DNA of 64,000 nt from Nocardia acidivorans NBRC 108247 (GTDB lineage Bacteria; Actinomycetota; Actinomycetes; Mycobacteriales; Mycobacteriaceae), in the NCBI RefSeq assembly GCF_001625085.1, contig NZ_BDAW01000016.1, forward strand, positions 62,001 through 126,000, given 5' to 3'. Below the pieces are notes generated by a model, which ran no database searches, was not told the origin of the DNA, and saw nothing but the letters and a program-made list of their open reading frames with translations. Numbering within the stretch: position 1 is the first letter of the stretch; every line of letters starts with the position of its first letter. Below, piece after piece: positions 36,626-46,238 of this stretch. The translations under genes were made by a program, and so were the position numbers.

Positions 36626-38143
36626 TCAGCGCGGATGGATCAGGCCGTGCCGGACCAAACCGACCACCACGCCCAGCACCGCGGATTCGAATTCGGGGGT
36701 GGCCGCGCCGCCGGTCTCGCTGAAGGCGAGCAGTTCGACCAGCTCGCTCAGCGGCAGGCCGTCCGGGCGCATCCCGGCCAGCAGCGCCGCGGTGGTGTCG
36801 TCCACCTCGTGCTGCCACAGCGGACCGTCGCCGCGATGCAGACGCGCGACCTGCTGCTCCCAGCCGTCCATGCCCGGCAGGTAGACCCGCTCCAGCGCGC
36901 TGACCGGATCGACCTCGAACCGCGTCGCCAGCACCAGATCCGGATCGGTGGCCACCGCGCGCAGCCACGCCGAGCGCTCGAAATAGCGGCTCGCCTCATT
37001 GCCCAGGGGTTCTTCGAAGTGATGGGTGAGGTCCTCGGCCAGGATCTCGGTCGGACCGTCGATATCGCGCAGATAGACCACACCGAAACCGATTCCGTCC
37101 ACCCCGGCCTCGGTGAACGCCTGCAACCAGCGTTCGGCCCGCTCCTGCGCCTGCGGTTCGCGCGGATCCAATCCGGCGTCGCGCAACCAGGTTCCGACAT
37201 ACAGCGCGGGATCGGCGATGTCGCGCTGCACAATCCACGCGTCCACGCCCTGATCGGGCAGCCAGCTCGAGACCCGGGCGCGCCAGTCCTGTCCTGCCAC
37301 ATGCACCCAGGAGGCCAGCAGCGCCGCGGTGCCACCGGGATTCAGCATGGCGGGCATACCGGAGATGACGAGCTCGCTGGCCCCGTCCATGGCCAGCCCG
37401 GAGTCCCGGTAGGTGTGCTCCACCCGCGCGGGCCCGACCACGAACGGGGGATTGGCCACGACCTGGTCGAAGCGCCGCCCCGCCACCGGCTCGTACCAGG
37501 AGCCCTGGCGCAGTTCGATATCCAGGCCGTTGAGCGCGGCGGTGGCCTCGGCCAGCCAGAGGGCGCGTCTGTTGAGATCGGTGCCGGTGACGGTCTGGCC
37601 GTAGGACTTGGCGTGAATCGCCTGGACGCCGCAGCCGGTGCCGAGATCCAGGACGGTGCCGACCGGTCGGGTCGGCGTGGCTCGCAGCAGCGACAGCGAA
37701 GCCTGGCCCACACCGAGTACATGATCGGTGTCGAGGGTGCGCCGCCGCATGGAGTCGTCGAGATCGGAGAGCACCCACCGCGTGCCGTCGCCGAGATCCA
37801 GCGGCCGCAGGTCCAGCGCCGGGCGGATATCGCCGCCGTCGCGCTCGAGCAGTCCGGCCGCGACCGCGCGATCGGTATCGACGGGAGCCAGCGCCGCGGC
37901 CACCTCGCGCTCGGGCATGGCATCACCGAGCAATAGCAGTCGAATCAGCGTGCCGAGTTCACCGGCATCGCGGGCGGCGCGGCGCACGGGCACGGGTTCC
38001 GAGCGCCAGAGTGCGGCGTGCGCCTCATCGCCGAGCGCCTCCAGCAGCGAATCGGAGTCGTAGCGGACGCGCTGTAGGGCGGTGCGCAGGTCCGGGGCCA
38101 GGTCGGCGAGCAGTGACGAGGCTGTCGTCTGATTCGTCGGCAT
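36626..38143 (-). CDS. HemK-like (NPPF-motif) SAM methyltransferase
   Basis: 505 residues. The N-terminal helical domain is followed by a class I core with VLDLGTGCGVQAIHAKSYG (SAM motif I), TGTDLNRRALWLAEATAALN and the catalytic tetrapeptide in VVANPPFVVGPARVEHTYRD, then a long C-terminal extension. NPPY/F enzymes methylate amide or amino nitrogens of proteins or nucleic acids; the target is unknown. ATG 38143 begins the conserved region; upstream residues look non-coding. Divergent from yjcH-actP. Confidence 0.87.
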   Translation of the reverse strand: MPTNQTTASSLLADLAPDLRTALQRVRYDSDSLLEALGDEAHAALWRSEPVPVRRAARDAGELGTLIRLLLLGDAMPEREVAAALAPVDTDRAVAAGLLERDGGDIRPALDLRPLDLGDGTRWVLSDLDDSMRRRTLDTDHVLGVGQASLSLLRATPTRPVGTVLDLGTGCGVQAIHAKSYGQTVTGTDLNRRALWLAEATAALNGLDIELRQGSWYEPVAGRRFDQVVANPPFVVGPARVEHTYRDSGLAMDGASELVISGMPAMLNPGGTAALLASWVHVAGQDWRARVSSWLPDQGVDAWIVQRDIADPALYVGTWLRDAGLDPREPQAQERAERWLQAFTEAGVDGIGFGVVYLRDIDGPTEILAEDLTHHFEEPLGNEASRYFERSAWLRAVATDPDLVLATRFEVDPVSALERVYLPGMDGWEQQVARLHRGDGPLWQHEVDDTTAALLAGMRPDGLPLSELVELLAFSETGGAATPEFESAVLGVVVGLVRHGLIHPR

Positions 38144-38355
38144 GGACCCAAACTCTGCCACCGCAATCTCCGGGCATATCGAGGCGGCCCCGGTTCGCGG
38201 GTCGCGCTGAGTGTTCGCCGGTGTGCACCCGGGTGGTGAAACACATGAATTCCGGCTCACTTCACCATCATTGGACGATCTCACCTGCGGTTATTCCGAC
38301 CGCTCGGACCGGTATTCGTTGCTACGGTGACCTGGTTCACAAGGAGGTATCGCAG

Positions 38356-38694
38356 TTGACATCCGATATCGAGACCGGCGGACCCGGACCGGACTGGCCG
38401 CAGGTGTACGACAGCCCCGAATTCCAGCGACTACGCCGCAGATTCCGACTCTTCGTCTTCCCCATGACCGTTCTCTTCCTGGCCTGGTACGCGCTCTATG
38501 TACTACTGGCCGACTACGCGCACGCCTTCATGGCCACCAGGGTCGCCGGGAATATCACCCTCGGTCTGATTCTCGGCCTGCTGCAGTTCCTGTCGACCTT
38601 CGTCATCACCGGCCTGTATGTGCGCTACGCAGACCGGCAGCTCGATCCGATCGCCGATGACATCCGCGCCGAAGTCGAAGGGCCGCAGTCATGA
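38356..38694 (+). CDS. yjcH: DUF485 inner-membrane protein (YjcH-like)
   Basis: 112 residues with two transmembrane helices (FVFPMTVLFLAWYALYVLLA and GNITLGLILGLLQFLSTFVI) and the family phrase SPEFQRLRRRFR-like before them. AAGGAGG precedes a TTG start at 38356 by about 8 nt; no ATG or GTG fits. In E. coli yjcH lies between acs and actP; here it overlaps actP by 4 bp (ATGA) and probably assists the acetate permease. Confidence 0.9.
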   Translation: MTSDIETGGPGPDWPQVYDSPEFQRLRRRFRLFVFPMTVLFLAWYALYVLLADYAHAFMATRVAGNITLGLILGLLQFLSTFVITGLYVRYADRQLDPIADDIRAEVEGPQS

Positions 38695-40298
38695 CCGTCA
38701 CCCTGGCCGCTGCCGTCGAGGGCAGCAGACCCGGCCTGAACATCACCATCTTCGCCGTCTTCGTGGCCATCACGCTGGTGATCGTGTTCCGCGCCAGCCG
38801 CGACACCCGCACGGCCGCAGACTATTACGCGGCGGGGCGGGCCTTCTCCGGTGCGCAGAACGGTATCGCCATCTCCGGCGACTACCTCTCCGCCGCCAGC
38901 TTCCTGGGTATCGCGGGGGCCATCGCGCTCTACGGTTACGACGGCTTCCTCTACTCCATCGGATTTCTGGTGGCCTGGCTGGTAGCGCTGTTGCTGGTCG
39001 CCGAATTACTACGCAACACAGGGAAATTCACGCTCGGCGATGTACTGGCGTTCCGGATGCGGCAGCGTCCGGTGCGGGCGGCCGCGGCCACCTCCACCCT
39101 CGCGGTGAGTCTGTTCTATCTGCTCGCGCAGATGGCGGGCGCGGGGGTGCTGGTCTCGCTGCTGCTCGGCGTATCCGGCGGTGCGGGACAGAATCTGGTG
39201 ATCGCGGTGGTCGGCGCGATCATGATCGTCTACGTGCTCGTCGGCGGTATGAAGGGCACCACCTGGGTGCAGATCGTCAAGGCGGTCCTGCTCATCGCCG
39301 CCGCCGGGGCCATGACCATCTGGGTGCTGGCCAAGTACGGGATGAACCTGTCCCATCTGCTCCAGGATGCGGTCGATCACGGCGGCAAAGTGGGGGACAA
39401 GCTCCTCGAGCCCGGGGTGAAGTACGGCAAGAACGGCACCTCCAAGCTCGACTTCCTGTCTCTCGCACTGGCTCTGGTGCTCGGCACGGCGGGGCTGCCG
39501 CATGTGCTCATGCGGTTCTATACGGTGCCGACCGCCAAGGACGCGCGGCGTTCGGTGGTGTGGGCGATCGGTTTGATCGGCGTCTTCTATCTGTTCACCC
39601 TGGTGCTCGGCTACGGCGCCGGCGCGCTGGTCGGGCCGGAGAAGATCGCCAAGGCCCCGGGTAAGGAGAATGCCGCCGCACCGCTGCTCGCGCTCGAACT
39701 GGGCGGGCCCGTGCTGATGGGATTCGTTGCGGCCGTTGCCTTCGCGACCATCCTGGCGGTGGTCGCGGGGCTCACCATCACCGCCTCGGCGTCCTTCGCG
39801 CACGACGTGTACGCCAATGTCATCAAGCGCGGCAGCGGTGAGGGTAAGGACAACGAGGTGAAGGTCGCGCGCATCACCGCGGTGGTGATCGGCGCGGTGG
39901 CCATCGTCGGCGGCATCCTGGCAAAGAACCAGAATGTCGCCTTCCTGGTTGCCCTGGCGTTCGCGGTGGCGGCCTCGGCCAACCTGCCGACCATCCTGTA
40001 CTCGCTGTTCTGGCGGCGCTTCAATACCGCTGGGGCACTGTGGAGTATCTACGGCGGACTGGCGGTGACGATCGTGCTCATCGTCTTCTCCCCGGCGGTG
40101 TCCGGTGCGCCCACGGCGATGATCAAATCGATGGACTTCCACTGGTTCCCGCTCGCCAACCCCGGATTGGTGTCCATCCCCGTTTCGTTCGCCCTGGGCT
40201 GGCTGGGAACCATGCTTTCGGCCGAACGCAACAATGCGAAGTTTGCTGAGATGCAGGTGCGCTCGCTGACCGGCGCGGGAGCGGAAAAATCTGGGTAA
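38691..40298 (+). CDS. actP: ActP-like cation/acetate symporter
   Basis: 535-residue sodium:solute symporter (SSS) family protein with about 13 transmembrane helices, including SAASFLGIAGAIALYGYDGF, LAQMAGAGVLVSLLLGVSG and GTAGLPHVLMRFYTVPTAKD, typical of acetate permeases. It should import acetate or other short acids using a cation gradient. Coupled to yjcH; no acs is adjacent, but the AcuC/Pat acylation genes that govern acetate activation lie 9 kb away. Confidence 0.92.
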   Translation: MTVTLAAAVEGSRPGLNITIFAVFVAITLVIVFRASRDTRTAADYYAAGRAFSGAQNGIAISGDYLSAASFLGIAGAIALYGYDGFLYSIGFLVAWLVALLLVAELLRNTGKFTLGDVLAFRMRQRPVRAAAATSTLAVSLFYLLAQMAGAGVLVSLLLGVSGGAGQNLVIAVVGAIMIVYVLVGGMKGTTWVQIVKAVLLIAAAGAMTIWVLAKYGMNLSHLLQDAVDHGGKVGDKLLEPGVKYGKNGTSKLDFLSLALALVLGTAGLPHVLMRFYTVPTAKDARRSVVWAIGLIGVFYLFTLVLGYGAGALVGPEKIAKAPGKENAAAPLLALELGGPVLMGFVAAVAFATILAVVAGLTITASASFAHDVYANVIKRGSGEGKDNEVKVARITAVVIGAVAIVGGILAKNQNVAFLVALAFAVAASANLPTILYSLFWRRFNTAGALWSIYGGLAVTIVLIVFSPAVSGAPTAMIKSMDFHWFPLANPGLVSIPVSFALGWLGTMLSAERNNAKFAEMQVRSLTGAGAEKSG

Positions 40299-40353
40299 TA
40301 AAAAGGTAAAGAAATTGTCGCTGAAGAGTCACTGAAAACCGTTGCGGCATTTC

Positions 40354-40380
40354 AAGATCAAAAATTTGAAGATCAAAAAT
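40354..40380. repeat. Tandem 15-bp AT-rich repeat before the F0 operon
   Basis: AAGATCAAAAAT occurs at 40354-40365 and 40369-40380 (15-bp period) in an A/T-rich patch that stands out in this GC-rich DNA. It lies between actP and the atpI-like gene and could be promoter or protein-binding DNA. Confidence 0.55.
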
Positions 40381-40399
40381 ACTGCTACGCAACGTGGTT

Positions 40400-40445
40400 G
40401 GGCTGTGTATGCTATTGATCATGCACAGCCCCACTACGAGGTGGG
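40400..40445 (+). promoter_or_regulatory. Overlapping hairpins in the F0-operon leader
   Basis: A 12-bp stem with one G-U pair (40400-40411 with 40420-40431, GGGCTGTGTATG/CATGCACAGCCC) shares bases 40430-40431 with a second small hairpin CCCAC/GTGGG (40430-40445). The two cannot both form fully, as in attenuators or RNA switches. It ends 23 bp before the GTG of the first gene. Function is inferred. Confidence 0.45.
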
Positions 40446-40468
40446 ATGATGGCGAGGCGGTGTCGTAA

Positions 40469-40849
40469 GTGGATGTCAACAGGCTCCGAATGCGCCGTGC
40501 GACGGCAATTGCCTTCGCACTCGGCGCACTGGTACTGATGGCCTCCGGCCTGCTCGACAGATTGTTGCTGGGTGTATTCATCAGTGCCGGACTGGCTCTC
40601 GGTTGGATCAACGCGCAAATCACGTGGATGTCGATTGTGCGAATCACCGATGCGGAAACTCCCAGCAAACAAAAACTCGCATTGTCCTCCGCGGCGCGGC
40701 TGATCATTTTGACCGGCCTGTCGATAGTCGTCGCCTTCTTCACCCGGCCCTACGGTGTCGGAATCTTCTTCGGGCTGGCCGTCTTTCAATTGATTCTGGT
40801 ACTGCATACCGCATTGCCCGAGGTGAAAGGGCTTCGACAGCAGCCATGA
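40469..40849 (+). CDS. atpI: AtpI-like small membrane protein
   Basis: 126 residues with four predicted transmembrane segments ([73 protein letters not shown]). Its place just before atpB with a 4-bp overlap (ATGA) and its size identify it as the ATP-synthase I-type protein of actinobacterial atp operons, which helps assemble the c-ring. GTG 40469 is the likely start. Confidence 0.83.
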   Translation: MDVNRLRMRRATAIAFALGALVLMASGLLDRLLLGVFISAGLALGWINAQITWMSIVRITDAETPSKQKLALSSAARLIILTGLSIVVAFFTRPYGVGIFFGLAVFQLILVLHTALPEVKGLRQQP

Positions 40850-41631
40850 GCCATCCCGTCGCTTCGATTGCCCAGATGTCCGTCACCCTGAGCGCCGAAG
40901 GGGAGTCGGAGTCCAAGATCCACGTCGGCGACCACGCGGTCGCGCGGCTGTGGGGTCTGGAATTCAATGTCGACACCATTGTGTCGACATCCGTTGCCGC
41001 CCTGATCGTGCTGAGCCTCGCGTTCTATCTGCGGGTCAAGCTCACCTCCGGGGTCCCCAACGGCGTACAGCTGTTCTTCGAGACCGTCACCGCGCAGATG
41101 CGCAATCAGGTCGAGACGGCCATCGGTATGAAGGTCGCGCCGTTCGTGCTGCCGCTCGCGGTCACCCTCTTCACCTTCATCCTGCTCTCCAATTGGTTGT
41201 CGGTGCTTCCGGTGCAATACGGCTCGGGTGAGTTGATCGCCCCGCCCGCCTCCGACGTGAACTTCGTCTACGCGCTGGCGCTCTTCGTATTCGTCGCCTA
41301 TCACGCGGCGGGTGTGGGCAGGCGCGGTGCGGGCGGCCACGCCAAACAACTGCTCAAGGGCCACACCGGTTGGGGCCCCATGATTTTCATCAATGTGATC
41401 GAGGAAATCGCCAAGCCGCTCTCCCTGGCCTTGCGACTCTTCGGCAATATGTTCGCCGGTGGCGTCATGGTCGCGGTGATCACGCTGTTCCCCTTCTGGA
41501 TCAGCTGGGGCCCGAATGCGGTATGGAAGTTGTTCGACCTCTTCGTCGGCGCCATCCAGGCATTCATCTTCTCCCTGCTGACCGTTCTGTACTTCAGCCA
41601 GTCGATGTCGCTGGAGCACGAAAAGCACTGA
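40846..41631 (+). CDS. atpB: F0 ATP synthase subunit a
   Basis: 261 residues with five to six transmembrane helices. The essential arginine is present in [16 protein letters not shown] (equivalent of E. coli aArg210), and other conserved parts include [20 protein letters not shown] and [18 protein letters not shown]. It forms the proton half-channels against the c-ring. Nothing suggests inactivation. Start and stop overlap or abut atpI and atpE in the operon. Confidence 0.95.
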   Translation: MSHPVASIAQMSVTLSAEGESESKIHVGDHAVARLWGLEFNVDTIVSTSVAALIVLSLAFYLRVKLTSGVPNGVQLFFETVTAQMRNQVETAIGMKVAPFVLPLAVTLFTFILLSNWLSVLPVQYGSGELIAPPASDVNFVYALALFVFVAYHAAGVGRRGAGGHAKQLLKGHTGWGPMIFINVIEEIAKPLSLALRLFGNMFAGGVMVAVITLFPFWISWGPNAVWKLFDLFVGAIQAFIFSLLTVLYFSQSMSLEHEKH

Positions 41632-41672
41632 TCGGCACCGCTGTTCGGTGATAGTTTCCACAAAGGAAGTGA

Positions 41673-41933
<261 letters not shown>

Positions 41934-41941
41934 ACGTCATC

Positions 41942-42448
41942 ATGTCTCCGAGAACAGATGTGGAGGCCGCGGGGAACTTCCTGATCCCCAACGGCACCTT
42001 CTTCGCCGAGCTCGTGATCTTCCTGATCGTGCTCGGGGTCATCATGTTCTTCGTGGTTCCGCCGATCCGAAAGGTATTGGCGGAGCGGGAGGCTCGGGTC
42101 GAGGAGACGGCGGCGACCAGCAAATCGGCGAACGAGTTGTTCGCCGAGGCCGAGGCCAGATACCAGTCCGCATTGGAGAAGGCTCGGGCCGAGGCGGCCG
42201 AGATCCGCAACCAGGCGCGCGCCGAAGGCCGGGCGATACTCGAAGAACTACGCGGCGATGCTCAAAAAGAGGTCGACCACATCGTCGCGGAATCCTCGGC
42301 GCACCTGCGTGCCGAGGCTGATCAGGTCGCCGCCGAACTACGCGAGGACGTCGAACCGCTGGCCCAGAATCTCGCCGATCGCATGCTCGGCGTGAGTTCC
42401 AGACCCCGGACCAGCGCCGGCCATCAGAGAGGACGGGGGACGCCCTGA
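41942..42448 (+). CDS. atpF: F0 ATP synthase subunit b
   Basis: 168 residues: one N-terminal transmembrane helix (GTFFAELVIFLIVLGVIMFF, VVPPIRKVLAERE) and a long charged helix of the peripheral stalk. FLIPNGTFF matches mycobacterial AtpF. The C-terminal end is short and basic (SSRPRTSAGHQRGRG), where the stalk should dock on F1. Its last base overlaps the start of the next gene. Confidence 0.94.
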   Translation: MSPRTDVEAAGNFLIPNGTFFAELVIFLIVLGVIMFFVVPPIRKVLAEREARVEETAATSKSANELFAEAEARYQSALEKARAEAAEIRNQARAEGRAILEELRGDAQKEVDHIVAESSAHLRAEADQVAAELREDVEPLAQNLADRMLGVSSRPRTSAGHQRGRGTP

Positions 42449-43020
42449 TGCACACCAATGGGCTGCTCGCCGAAGGCATTTACCACATCACCTTCGATTG
42501 GCCCGTCTTCTTCAGCCAGCTATTCGGCTTCGGCGTCATCATCTGGATTTTCGTCAAATACATTCTGCCGCCTTTGCAGAAGATCATGTCCAAGGCGCAG
42601 GACACCGTGCGACGGCAACTGGAGGAGAGCGAAGACGCGGCGGTTCGCCTGACCGACGCCAAGACCGCGTACGACAGCGCCATCGCCGAGGCGAAGGCCG
42701 AACTCGAGCGAATGCGCTCCGAGGCGCGCACCGATGCCGACCGCATCATCGCGCAAATGCGTGAGGCCGCGGCCGCCGAGGTGGAGCGGGTGCGCAAACA
42801 GGGCCGCGATCAGATCCTGCAGTACCGCAGGCAGTTGATGCGCGATCTGGAGGCCGATCTCTCGGCCGCCATGCTCGACCTCACCGAGGAGAAGGTGCGC
42901 GAGCAGATCGGCACCCCGCAGGCCAGGTCCGAGAGCGTGGAGCGTTTCCTCCAGGATCTCGAGGTGCTGGCCAACTCGGCTCCGGCCGCGCGGCGGCAGC
43001 CGCAGACCGGGCTGAACTAG
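42448..43020 (+). CDS. b-type half of AtpH (b-delta protein) without the delta domain
   Basis: 190 residues: a transmembrane helix (WPVFFSQLFGFGVIIWIFVK) and a long charged coil (ARTDADRIIAQMREAAAAEV). It aligns with the N-terminal b-like half of mycobacterial AtpH, up to its TVDRFLDQLDAMAP-like segment (here SVERFLQDLEVLANSAP), and then stops. The 250-residue delta domain that binds F1 is absent. No atpA, atpG, atpD or atpC follows. It could be a genuine second b subunit or a gene cut at a domain border. Confidence 0.88.
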   Translation: MHTNGLLAEGIYHITFDWPVFFSQLFGFGVIIWIFVKYILPPLQKIMSKAQDTVRRQLEESEDAAVRLTDAKTAYDSAIAEAKAELERMRSEARTDADRIIAQMREAAAAEVERVRKQGRDQILQYRRQLMRDLEADLSAAMLDLTEEKVREQIGTPQARSESVERFLQDLEVLANSAPAARRQPQTGLN

Positions 43021-43021
43021 A

Positions 43022-43087
43022 AACCGTGTGATCTGGACACGGTTATTCCGGATCCCGGCCGGTCAGGCAATATTCCTGACCGGCCGG
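43022..43087. terminator. Double hairpin between the F0 operon and the VOC gene
   Basis: Two inverted repeats in a row: AACCGTGT/ACACGGTT (43022-43044, 8-bp stem) and CCGGCCGGTCAGG/CCTGACCGGCCGG (43055-43087, a perfect 13-bp stem, 7-nt loop). The second lies inside the last codons of the convergent VOC gene. Together they should stop transcription in both directions and make a defined end to the F0 operon. Confidence 0.65.
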
Positions 43088-43771
43088 ATCGGCCATGACC
43101 AGCCATCCCGCGCCCCCATTGCGCACGCGCCGCGCGCCGAGCCGCTCGTGCCAGGCCGCGGTGGTCTCGATATCGGAACAGGCCAGATCCACATGCGCGG
43201 CGGTGGGCCGATCCTGCTCCAGCCGTTGCAGCAGCAGTTTCACCGGTAGTGCGGAATCCGGTGTGAGCCTTGAGAATTCGGGCAGACGGCCGGATGTCCA
43301 CGACCAGCCGGTCAATTCGGTCCAGAAGCGGACCTCGTCGTCGTAATCGCTCGGCCCGATATCCAGGCAGACCTGATCCAGGCGGCTGCGATCACCCTGC
43401 GGGCCGGTGACCACCGGTGCGATATCGCCCTCATTGCCCGCCGGGGTCAGACAGAAGATCATCCCGTGCGGTGATTTGAGCACGGTGAAGTCCGGATGTT
43501 CGAGAACCAGTGTGGCCCCGAGCGTGACGGCCCGGTTGACCTGGCTCGGAATATCGTCGACATCCAGATCCAGGTGAATACGCGGGCCGTGCGGCACGGC
43601 CTGCATCTTCACCGCGGGCGCACCGGAATCCGGTAGCAGCGTGACGAATTCGGAGTTCTCGCCCCGCCTGGCCGAGAGCGTGGTGGCGGTGACCGCGCTC
43701 CAGAACTCCGCGCAGGCGTCGAACTGTGTTGCCGGTTGGTCGAGGAAGGTCCAGATCCACCGAATCGTCAT
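43043..43771 (-). CDS. Two-domain VOC-family protein
   Basis: 242 residues with two glyoxalase-like halves (IHLDLDVDDIPSQVNRAV; DQVCLDIGPSDYDDEVRFW; HVDLACSDIETTAAWHERLG). The first half starts MTIRWIWTFLDQPATQF. Such fused VOC proteins often bind or detoxify small molecules; ligands are unknown. The ATG overlaps the stop of the GlxA-type regulator by 4 bp, so they are co-translated. Confidence 0.85.
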   Translation of the reverse strand: MTIRWIWTFLDQPATQFDACAEFWSAVTATTLSARRGENSEFVTLLPDSGAPAVKMQAVPHGPRIHLDLDVDDIPSQVNRAVTLGATLVLEHPDFTVLKSPHGMIFCLTPAGNEGDIAPVVTGPQGDRSRLDQVCLDIGPSDYDDEVRFWTELTGWSWTSGRLPEFSRLTPDSALPVKLLLQRLEQDRPTAAHVDLACSDIETTAAWHERLGARRVRNGGAGWLVMADPAGQEYCLTGRDPE

Positions 43772-44763
43772 GCTGTCTCCCAACTCTCGCGATGCCAGTC
43801 TTTGCGGAAGGTTTTGCGGTAGGTCAGCGGCGGCACACCCAGCTCGGCGCGCATGTGATGGCGCAGCGAGGCGGCGGTGCCCATCCCGGCCGAGCGGGCC
43901 ACCTCGTCGATGGCCAGATCGGTGGTCTCCAGCAGCTGGCGTGCGTGCCGCAGCCGCTGTTGCAATACCCACGCGCCCGGGGCCATACCGGTCTCGGCCT
44001 TGAATCGGCGGGTGAAGGTCCGCACGCTCATACACGCGTGCGCGGCAAGGGAATTCAGATCCAACTCCTGATCCAGATGCGCCAGCGCCCACAGCCGGGT
44101 CGGCGCGGTGCCGTCCGAACCCGGTTCGGGGACCTGCTGTTCGATGAATTGCGATTGCCCGCCCTCACGCCACGGGGGAACCACGCAGTAGCGGGCCGCG
44201 TGATTGGCCACCGCGCTGCCGTGATCGGTGCGGATCAGATGCAGGCACAGATCGATTCCGGCCGCCAAACCCGCTGCGGTCCAGATGTTTCCGTCCTCGA
44301 CGAAGAGCAGATTCTCATCCAGGCGCACGCTCGGGTAGAGCGAGCGGAACATCTCGGCGAAGTGCCAGTGCGTGGTGGCGCGGCGGCCGTCCAGCAGCCC
44401 GGCCGCGGCGAGTACGAATGCGCCCGTGCAGATGGAGACGATGCGCGTGTCCGGGCCGATGGTGCGCAGCGCCGCGGCCAGCTCCGGGGTGAGCACGCCC
44501 CGGGTGCGCGGTTCGGCGATGCGGGTGCCGGGCACGATGACGGTGTCCGCGCGGGCCAGCAGTTCGGGTCCGTGCGCGGGGACGACGGCATAGCCGGTGG
44601 TGGTGCAAATGGCCTGTCGCGCTTGCAATCCGCACACCTGGACGTCGTAGAGCGGGCGGCCCGACTCATCCTTGGCCTCGCCGAGGACCAGGGGCGCGAT
44701 GGTCATATCGAAGCCGATCAGCGGTTCCAGCGCCAGCACGGCCACCAGATGCGGTGCGGTCAT
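43768..44763 (-). CDS. GlxA-family regulator (DJ-1/PfpI domain plus AraC HTH)
   Basis: 331 residues: N-terminal DJ-1/PfpI-like domain with the nucleophile-elbow-like IVSICTGAFVLAAAGLLDGR and TTHWHFAEMF, and a C-terminal AraC helix-turn-helix (HACMSVRTFTRRFKAETGM; DEVARSAGMGTAASLRHHMR). GGAGG about 8 nt upstream supports ATG 44763. It likely regulates its own operon with the VOC gene and possibly the divergent MFS carrier. Confidence 0.91.
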   Translation of the reverse strand: MTAPHLVAVLALEPLIGFDMTIAPLVLGEAKDESGRPLYDVQVCGLQARQAICTTTGYAVVPAHGPELLARADTVIVPGTRIAEPRTRGVLTPELAAALRTIGPDTRIVSICTGAFVLAAAGLLDGRRATTHWHFAEMFRSLYPSVRLDENLLFVEDGNIWTAAGLAAGIDLCLHLIRTDHGSAVANHAARYCVVPPWREGGQSQFIEQQVPEPGSDGTAPTRLWALAHLDQELDLNSLAAHACMSVRTFTRRFKAETGMAPGAWVLQQRLRHARQLLETTDLAIDEVARSAGMGTAASLRHHMRAELGVPPLTYRKTFRKDWHRESWETA

Positions 44764-44798
44764 CCGCGGCCTCCTCTCCCTCGGTATTGGCCGAATAT

Positions 44799-44813
44799 TG
44801 ACGCATTGTGTCA
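44799..44813. promoter_or_regulatory. Imperfect palindrome between glxA-like and MFS genes
   Basis: TGACGCA-T-TGTGTCA, 7-bp arms with one mismatch, lies in the 95-bp divergent region. A plausible operator for the GlxA-family regulator. Confidence 0.4.
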
Positions 44814-44858
44814 TTCAGGCCACTCGTTCGCCAGCGGGAATTCCGTCACGCTCTAGCG

Positions 44859-46238
44859 GTGAGCGAACTCGAGACCGGCCCCGTCGTCGAATCATCACCC
44901 GGCGCAGCGTCATTGCGCGCTGCGGATTCCATGCCCTCGGCATCGGGGAACTATCCGGGCCGACTGCATCCCGCGTGGATCGTCGCCGCGATCGGATTCA
45001 TCGCATTGATCGGTGCGGCGGCCTTCCGCTCGGTCCCCGGTGTGCTCATGGAGCCGCTGCACGAGGAGTTCGGCTGGTCGCACGGGACCATCGGCGCGGC
45101 CGTCTCGCTGAATGTGCTGCTGTACGGCCTGATTTCGCCCTTCGCGGCCGCGCTCATGGATCGCTTCGGCATTCGGCGAGTGGTGGCGAGCGCCCTGCTG
45201 CTGATCGCCGCCGGTGCGGGCCTGACCGTCTTCATGACCCGGCCGTGGCAGTTGATGGCCACCTGGGGCCTGCTGGTGGGCATCGGGGTGGGCTCGATGT
45301 CCATGCCGTTCGTGGCCACCATCACCGGACGCTGGTTTGTGCGCCAGCGCGGACTGGTGACCGGTGTGCTCACCGCGGCGGGTGCGGCCGGACAGCTGGT
45401 GTTCCTGCCGCTGATCGCGCGGCTGGCGGGCGATTACGGTTGGCGCACACCCTCTCTCGTGGTGGCGGGGACCGCGCTGGTGGTGGTGCCGCTGGTGCTG
45501 CTGTTCATCCGCGACTATCCGAGCGATATCGGCGTCACCGCGTACGGGGCCGAACCGGGCAGCGCAATCGGGGTGCGCGCGCAGGCCCCGGGCGGTGCGG
45601 GCCGGGCGATCACCGTACTGTTCTCCGTCGCTCGCAAGCCCGTATTCTGGTTGCTGGCAGGCGGTTTCGCGATCTGTGGCATGTCAACCAACGGTCTCAT
45701 CGGCACGCATTTCGTGAGCGCCGCACATGATCACGGCATGCCCGCCACCACCGCGGCCGGACTTCTCGCGCTCGTGGGCGTCTTCGATGTGGCCGGAACC
45801 ATCGCCTCGGGCTGGTTCACCGATCGCGTGGACTCCCGGTATCTGCTGGTCGGCTATTACTCGCTGCGCGGACTGTCGCTGCTGGTGCTGCCCATGCTCT
45901 TCGGTCCGGATGTGCAGCCGAGTATGTGGGCGTTCATCATCTTCTACGGTCTGGACTGGATCGCCACGGTGCCGCCGACCGTCGCCCTGTGCCGCGAGCA
46001 TTTCGGCGAGGACGGACCGGTCGCCTTCGGCTGGGTCTTCGCCTCACATCAGATCGGCGCGGCCGTCGCGGCCTTCGGTGCGGGCTATATCCGCGATATC
46101 CAGGGCAGCTACACCCCGGCCTGGTACATCGCCGGGGCGCTGTGCGGCCTGGCGGCGCTCATGTCGGCGAGCATCCGCCGCAAACAACCCGAGGTCGCCG
46201 CGGACCCGTCAGCTGTCGATGGCGTTGTGCGGGCGTGA
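44859..46238 (+). CDS. MFS transporter
   Basis: About 459 residues with 12 transmembrane segments (e.g. GTIGAAVSLNVLLYGLISPF, LVGIGVGSMSMPFVATITG, TTAAGLLALVGVFDVAGTIA). Loops match oxalate/formate-type or monocarboxylate-like MFS carriers (DRFGIRRVVASALLLIA), but the substrate is uncertain. GTG 44859 or ATG 44931 may be the start. Divergent from the GlxA-type regulator, its probable controller. Confidence 0.88.
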   Translation: MSELETGPVVESSPGAASLRAADSMPSASGNYPGRLHPAWIVAAIGFIALIGAAAFRSVPGVLMEPLHEEFGWSHGTIGAAVSLNVLLYGLISPFAAALMDRFGIRRVVASALLLIAAGAGLTVFMTRPWQLMATWGLLVGIGVGSMSMPFVATITGRWFVRQRGLVTGVLTAAGAAGQLVFLPLIARLAGDYGWRTPSLVVAGTALVVVPLVLLFIRDYPSDIGVTAYGAEPGSAIGVRAQAPGGAGRAITVLFSVARKPVFWLLAGGFAICGMSTNGLIGTHFVSAAHDHGMPATTAAGLLALVGVFDVAGTIASGWFTDRVDSRYLLVGYYSLRGLSLLVLPMLFGPDVQPSMWAFIIFYGLDWIATVPPTVALCREHFGEDGPVAFGWVFASHQIGAAVAAFGAGYIRDIQGSYTPAWYIAGALCGLAALMSASIRRKQPEVAADPSAVDGVVRA

